Origin: Blattamonas nauphoetae
Taxonomy: Eukaryota > Preaxostyla > Oxymonadida
NCBI GenBank assembly: GCA_033064195.1
Contig: JARBJD010000332.1
Location: 1-64,000 of the forward strand
Direction: 5' to 3'
DNA: 64,000 nt
Of this stretch, positions 59,170-64,000 are shown one piece after another. The stretch's first letter is position 1. Each line of letters opens with the position of its first letter. The notes below the pieces were generated by a model. It searched no databases. It had not been told where the DNA came from and was given only the letters and a program-made list of their open reading frames with translations. A program made the position numbers and the translations under genes.

Positions 59170-61680
59170 TCTGATTCTTCGTCTGGCGTGTTGTTCGGAA
59201 CGAGAAGGATCCTCTCTGAATCCCTCACAAGCTCAACTAGCATCCGAAGTGTCTTGATCGACCCGCCCAGAACGCGTCACTTGTTCAGCACGTTCTTATC
59301 CAAGCTGGCCCACACACTCTGCATCAACAGGCACACACTCGCACGGAGCTGGCACACATCTTCAGAGCGGCGTGTTTGCTTCTCCAGCTGCGTCTGAAGT
59401 GTTCGCAATCAGCTGCAGCAGCTCCATTATGCGGATCACGACTTGCGCCATCTTTCAGTTCTTTCGCACTGCAATCAGTTCCTTCAATCCTCTGTGCGTG
59501 TTCGTCTCGAGCACACCCGCATCGATCTCTGTGGCTGCTTCGCACGTTTCAGACTCTTGCGCTTCTTATGTCCCTCGCACAACAATATAAGATGGATGCT
59601 GTCGAAGATGACGACCAATCCGTCGCAGAACTTGGTGATGGTGAAGATGGAAGGATACGGAAATACTTGCAGCTTGTGTGATTTGTCTAGGCAGAGCATC
59701 GCATTTCCACAGTACGGGGCGAGGGAATTGATGATGAACTACCGAAGGAGAGACCCCACATCGGATCCCGTCTTCTGTCTTTTTTTCTTCTGATCTGTCG
59801 AGCTCTGCTGCTTTTGTGGACGAGGAATCATGTTTGGTGCATTTGCCGATCCTCTGGCCAGGGACTGCTGTTGGAGGAGAGACTTCCCAGGCATCATCCC
59901 CGAATGAGGCGAGACACCTTCAACCATTCCGTACTGCCCGCTCTGTGAAGGAGGAGGCCTTGAAGGTCGGTCTGTTGTTGGCTGTGGTGGCTGTGTCCGT
60001 GGCTTGACGACATCTGGCTGCGTCCCATCTGCGGGAAGGACTGCCGGTTGGGGTTGGCAGAGAGTCTGATTGCGTCGAGCTGGGGTTGGTCGAGTGGAGG
60101 CTGTTGTGGGGCGCCTCGCTCTCGTTTGGAGTGTGTGTTGTCCAGCTGGATGTACTGTGATTCATGCTGAGGGATGGGCGGGATGTCCTCGATGGTCTGG
60201 GATGTCTTTGCTTTCTTCATCGAATACGTCGGCACGTTCCTCGCCGACGGACAGAACATCTTTTTCGTGACGTCCAGTCCGCCCCCCTCCAACACCTACA
60301 GAACAGGCTCCGACTACATCGCTCGCATCCGGCCTACGTGCGCGCTGTGGTCGGTGGGAGGTGTGCTCGACGTGGAGCCGATGGGCGAGACTGGCGGCTG
60401 GGTCTTCTCGGGCACTTCGGGCGTCCACAGCTCGTCGGAGGAGCCGTGATGGGTTTTGGAGGTGTGGTGGGGAAAAGTGTGGAGGAGTGAGTGCAGCTTT
60501 GATTTGTGGTAGACACAGCGATGAGATGAAAAGAAATGCAGGATCGAATCAAAACTGACGTTGGTGTGCTGACACGAGAAATGAGGAGCCGAACGACTTT
60601 TGAACAGTCCATCCATGCCATCGTCCGAAGAGAAGAGGCCAGAATCCTCAGACGACGTGCGCGGGACGTTCGGAAGGGACTCCGACTGCTCGAGCTGTCT
60701 GTTCGGGTTGAGAAGGAAGAGTGCGCGCTGTGAGTAAGTTGGCTGCATAAAGGCCGAACCGATCCGCGACGGGTGCGGAACGACGTCGGCTCGTTTGACG
60801 TATTCCGTTGATGGTCGCTTCCGTGGAGTGGCGAGTCTGTCGTGGAGTTTGCTGGTGTGGCTGAGAATGTCGAAGAAATGTCGCCAGACGAACCGTTGTG
60901 GATCTTCTCTCCGGTTTCTTGGCTGGCGGTGAGCTGTTGGGAGGTGAACGAGGCGTGCGCGAGGTTGGACGAGGCTTCGATGCGCTTGTTTGCGGAGGGG
61001 GGAGGCGGTGAGAGAGGCTCCGGTGTTTGGAGTGTGTTGCTGTCCATTGTGTGTTTCGAGTGGAGTCTGTTTGTTGATTCAAATCCTTTCTCTTTCCTCT
61101 CCACGTGTGTTGTGCTTCTGCTCAGCGTGTTGTGCGACTCGTTGCGTGGGGAGAGCTTCTGCCCTCCTTCCATGATCCCCTCCGTCTGCGCGATCAAACC
61201 CATCGAATGCAGACTCCCAGTGTCGGTTAAGAAAGACGAAAGCGTGATTTCCGAATCTGCTCTGCTCATGGTCAGTGTTGTGATCGAACAATTTGTGGGA
61301 AAGAGAGCGAGTGTCGGTTGTGGTGTGGATGGATTGCCTGAAACCAACGAGAACGACGTAAAAGTTGATCGCTGCGAGAGAGATTCGGTCGTCTCGTTGA
61401 GATTGTTCAAAGAAAGATATTTGTCGGTGTCTGGGTGGTGGGTGTTGGTGCGTGTGGAGTGGACGAGGTTCATGAAGGGGTTTGTGGCGAGTGGGGAGAA
61501 GGTGGGGGTTGGGGTGGGTGTGCCGGAGTTTGCGGTGAAGTTGTGTTGGAGAAGGGGAGACAGCTGCTCTGTGGGGCTTCCCTTTCGACATGTTGAACAG
61601 AAGAGGTGAGCAATTGTTGTGGAGCTGGGAAGGAATTTGTTGAGGGGCTGTTTGTGTCGGATAATCCATTCTGAACTGCA
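59170..61680 (-). pseudogene. Low-complexity cargo gene in the large transposon
   Basis: Minus-strand blocks in order: a start near 61676 (MDYPTQTAPQQIPSQL); an S/T-rich frame to about 60750 (SLNNLNETTESLSQR, LTDTGSLHSMGLIAQTEG, ASQETGEKIHNGSSGDISST); FLLNPNRQLEQSESLPNV and SEDSGLFSSDDGMDGLF (60610-60730); a Q/S/H-rich block with KKAKTSQTIEDIPPIPQHES (60150-60230); KKRQKTGSDVGSLLR (59740-59790); and a helical block with RSEDVCQLRASVCLLMQSVW and GGSIKTLRMLVELVRDSERI (59190-59370). Several frame changes separate them. The last part vaguely resembles four-helix N-domains of MLKL-like kinases, a weak guess. The GC content seems higher than in the flanks, which suggests a captured gene. Confidence 0.4.
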
Positions 61681-63000
61681 AGGGCGAGGAATTGGAATGT
61701 TTGTGGATGCGAACTGAAGGGGGAACGTGAGATTGGACGGGTGATACTGTTTCTACGGTCTGCGGTGGTACTTGCTGATTCTACTGAGCTTTCTTCTTTT
61801 CATGTCGCTCTTTGTCAAATGGTTTGATTTCCGGTTGCGTGAATCGTGAAGAACGCGATGTTTTGTGCTCGTCGGACGGTTTTTCGCAGACTTGATTTCC
61901 TGTTGTTCTTTGTTCTGTTTACTTCGAGTGCGTTGTTCATCTCGTTGTTTTTTTGTCAGATTGTTTGTTTGTTCCTGATTCTGCTCCTTTTCCTTCTGAG
62001 CATCTCGTTCCCAAGCGAAGAAGTCGATGGGTGGGTTTCCTGTTGTATGGCGTGACTTCAGATCGTTTCATGGAAGCTTACCAATTAAGAACTCATATAA
62101 GCAATACAACACCGATCAAAGATCGTCAACTCGAACGAGATCCTTAAAGTGATGCGCTCGGAGCGAGGCATTTCTTACTGTTCCTCTGAAACCGACATGA
62201 CTGCGTTTGGGGTATTCTTCGCCGTTTCCTGTGTGTGTTCTTTTCGCAAGACCGAAATCAATAAGATTAATCCTGTTCAGATCATGAGAACCTCGGCCAA
62301 TGATAAAGTTACTCTGATAAAAGCAAAGGGAGGGTGACGAAAGATCGAGTCACACTGGTAAGTTGTTACTGGCACAATAGGAGTACAATCACGGATATTG
62401 GAGTGAAGGAGCTTGCGCGACTACAGATGATCAGTGAGATCTGCTTGGAGTGTTCAGTTGAGAAAATGAACGATGATTTTTGACGTGGAAGGGTGATTAT
62501 GACCTTAATGATGAATGGAAGTCAATTAAGAGAATAGAAACAATGACGAAGAAGGAAAATATGAAATTTTGAAGATATTGGGAGCCAATATATGACTCGG
62601 TCATTGAATAAACGAAATGATCAGAAGACGATTCACAGGTCGGGCATACCTCGACATTCAAATGTGTTCGCTCTTATATGAGTGAAAGTTCATTGTCTCA
62701 ATTCTTTCAGTTCATTCCGTGAGCCAAAATGGACGATATTGTCGGGTTCTGGACGATTGAGGGAGAGTGTCCTGATTGACAGCGGATTGAGGTGATAATC
62801 TGTGAAAGGAATCAACTGATGAGAACAACACACAGGAACAGTCATGGATAAGAGGATGAAAAAGAAAAAGAGAGTGTCTTTCATGATTGTGTGATTTTTG
62901 AGTTGGATTGTGGGTTCGATCTAGGATGTCTGGTGGATACGCATTTTCAGACTTTTTCCCCCAAAAAAAGTCTTAGATAGAGTGAAATAGATTGATTGAA
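61681..63000. other. Right interior of the large transposon; no gene seen
   Basis: AT-rich with short frames. A plus piece near 62150-62335 (ETDMTAFGVFFAVSCVC) may be coding-like but is not recognised. Confidence 0.3.
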
Positions 63001-63390
63001 CGAAAAAAATGGAGGAGTCGAGTCTCGAAAAATGGACCCCAAATACAGAGGAACGAAGAGTCTGAAAAAAAGTGACGAAAATATGTGCTCAACCACAATC
63101 GACCATTTTTCACACAGTGAGAGGTTGTGAAGAGATGAGATCATTTTTGCCGAAATAAACGAGATCCTCCGACTCTTCCGCAAGAAAAAGCGAACATTCG
63201 CAAAAAAACTTCTACAGTGGAAAGGTTCGCATTTCTCACCCACAAACTGGAGACAAGTCTACCAACCTCGATGCGTGTCGATGTCATGTCACCTCCACAC
63301 ATGTGAAGTTTCAGCATCGAACTCCTTTCCCAATTCGTCACACCAGACTTTGAGCTTTTTCCTGCCGACCACTTTTGTCCATGACTGCAA

Positions 63391-64000
63391 ACCGCAAGCT
63401 CGATCATGCAGAGACGGCAGGCATCTCACATCGGGAACAACATCTCCAAGAGTCATTATCACGACACATGGTTTCTGACATTGGACAATCGAAAGTGGAA
63501 AGAGAGGATCAGCGAGGGATGCTGATTCTTCACCCAGAGGCTGGTGAATGCGAAGGAAGCACTGAAAGGTGGAGGTACGAAGGCGGCGAAGGGAGGAGGT
63601 TGATGGGAGATCGTTGAAGAAGAGAAGAGCTTCGGAAGGGATACTCAGGAGAGAACGGGCGAGTTGAAGATGTCAGAACGATATCACATCTGAACGAACT
63701 GTCAAATGCAATGATGGGACTTAACTTTGGAGGGAATACGCAGGAGTCAATGATCGAACAAATTATCCCCTTTTCGATAGTACACGAGAAAGATCCAACT
63801 CTAAACGAGGACCATCACTCCACTTGACTGTAGATGGTTTTCGCTGTGATCAAATCTCACGCAGTCTAAACACAAGGCTCACGTCAACCGGAGCACATTG
63901 CACATAACATGTTAGAAGGGTTTTTCGGAACTGAGGTGGAAGAAGACGAGAATCGGGGTGCTGTGAGGGAGTAATGAGATCAATGTGCGTTGCTCCTCAC
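63391..64000 (+). other. Decayed flank of the large transposon
   Basis: Frames near 63440-63600 are weakly protein-like (SKSHYHDTWFLTLDNRKW) but broken. Likely the continuation of the remnant at 57363-57906 on the other side of the insertion. Confidence 0.25.

Larger units (their letters stand above)
57907..63387. mobile_element. 5.5-kb transposon of the CAGTCATGGACAAAAGT family carrying cargo, copy 3
   Basis: Both outer ends read CAGTCATGGACAAAAGT inward (57907 and, inverted, 63387). CAA is duplicated at 57904-57906 and 63388-63390. The arms also share TCGAGACTCGACTCCTCC (about 58058-58075 and inverted near 63010-63028) and a G-rich word GGGGGAAAA. No transposase was recognised, but a gene-like block occupies 59170-61680. 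This makes it a large non-autonomous or cargo-bearing relative of copies 1 and 2. Confidence 0.75.

Noticed and set aside
60164-61609. Long plus-strand frames opposite the cargo gene (60164-60490, 60842-61609)
   Set aside because: They look like shadows of the minus-strand low-complexity blocks, rich in Val, Gly and Arg without motifs.
54925-63390. Tc1/mariner assignment for the CAGTCATGGACAAAAGT family
   Set aside because: The flanks show CAC, CGG and CAA duplications rather than TA; the resemblance is only in the end word.
1-64000. Altered genetic code (TGA or TAG read as an amino acid)
   Set aside because: Large genes end at normal TAA, TAG or TGA and have none inside for hundreds of codons. 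Internal stops are few and occur in genes with other damage.
1-64000. CRISPR array, tRNA or rRNA genes
   Set aside because: No regularly spaced repeats with unique spacers and no cloverleaf or rRNA core sequences were recognised; the only regular array is a contiguous minisatellite.

Overview
The window looks like nuclear DNA of an oxymonad flagellate (Metamonada, Preaxostyla), most like Blattamonas nauphoetae. This rests on recognising protein families, not on a search. The families are: parallel beta-helix receptors with a membrane span and a C-terminal pseudokinase; a TmcB/TmcC-like many-pass protein with TPR-like helices; SPRY-like domain proteins; and a multicopy helical family beginning around an FLNWDEE motif. 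Genes use the standard code. They carry very short GT-AG introns (32-40 nt in four well-supported cases, one possible at 23 nt) and lie on both strands between AT-rich spacers. I see no tRNA, rRNA or CRISPR array.

Layout. 0.4-2.2 kb: a decayed LCAT-like phospholipase/acyltransferase gene (-). 3.1-4.3 kb: a TA-flanked DNA element. 4.6-7.2 kb: a helical-repeat gene (-) split by a T7 tract. 7.4-9.3 kb: a palindromic MITE and a 1.64-kb element with 521-bp terminal inverted repeats. 9.4-14.6 kb: one whole and two broken copies of the FLNWDEE family, plus an unrecognised intron-containing gene. 15.0-17.5 kb: an unknown gene with a 476-bp insertion. 17.8-18.7 kb: a SPRY-like gene. 19.1-21.3 kb: a helical-repeat gene (-). 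21.6-27.9 kb: a beta-helix gene with two insertions. 28.2-32.6 kb: an eIF4G-like gene with one insertion. 33.1-34.2 kb: a coiled-coil/SPRY gene. 34.4-39.7 kb: the TmcB-like gene, with a possible hemerythrin-like tail. 40.3-54.1 kb: one large beta-helix pseudokinase receptor gene (-) cut by several insertions. 54.1-64 kb: remnants hosting three members of a DNA transposon family with the end CAGTCATGGACAAAAGT and 3-bp target duplications; the largest (5.5 kb) carries a gene-like cargo.

The main theme is insertion of DNA elements inside exons. For five elements I could read both the target-site duplication and the flanking reading frames. In all five, taking out the element plus one duplication copy gives one continuous frame (the eIF4G case also needs a 23-nt intron). 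Four of the five, plus two further elements, have ends built from two tandem copies of a 17-23 bp word. Either this is a recent transposon burst into genes, or the insertions are tolerated by removal at the DNA or RNA level; the sequence alone cannot decide.

Several host genes also carry in-frame stops or single-base frame breaks, so some are pseudogenes or contain assembly errors. Functions given are family-level inferences.
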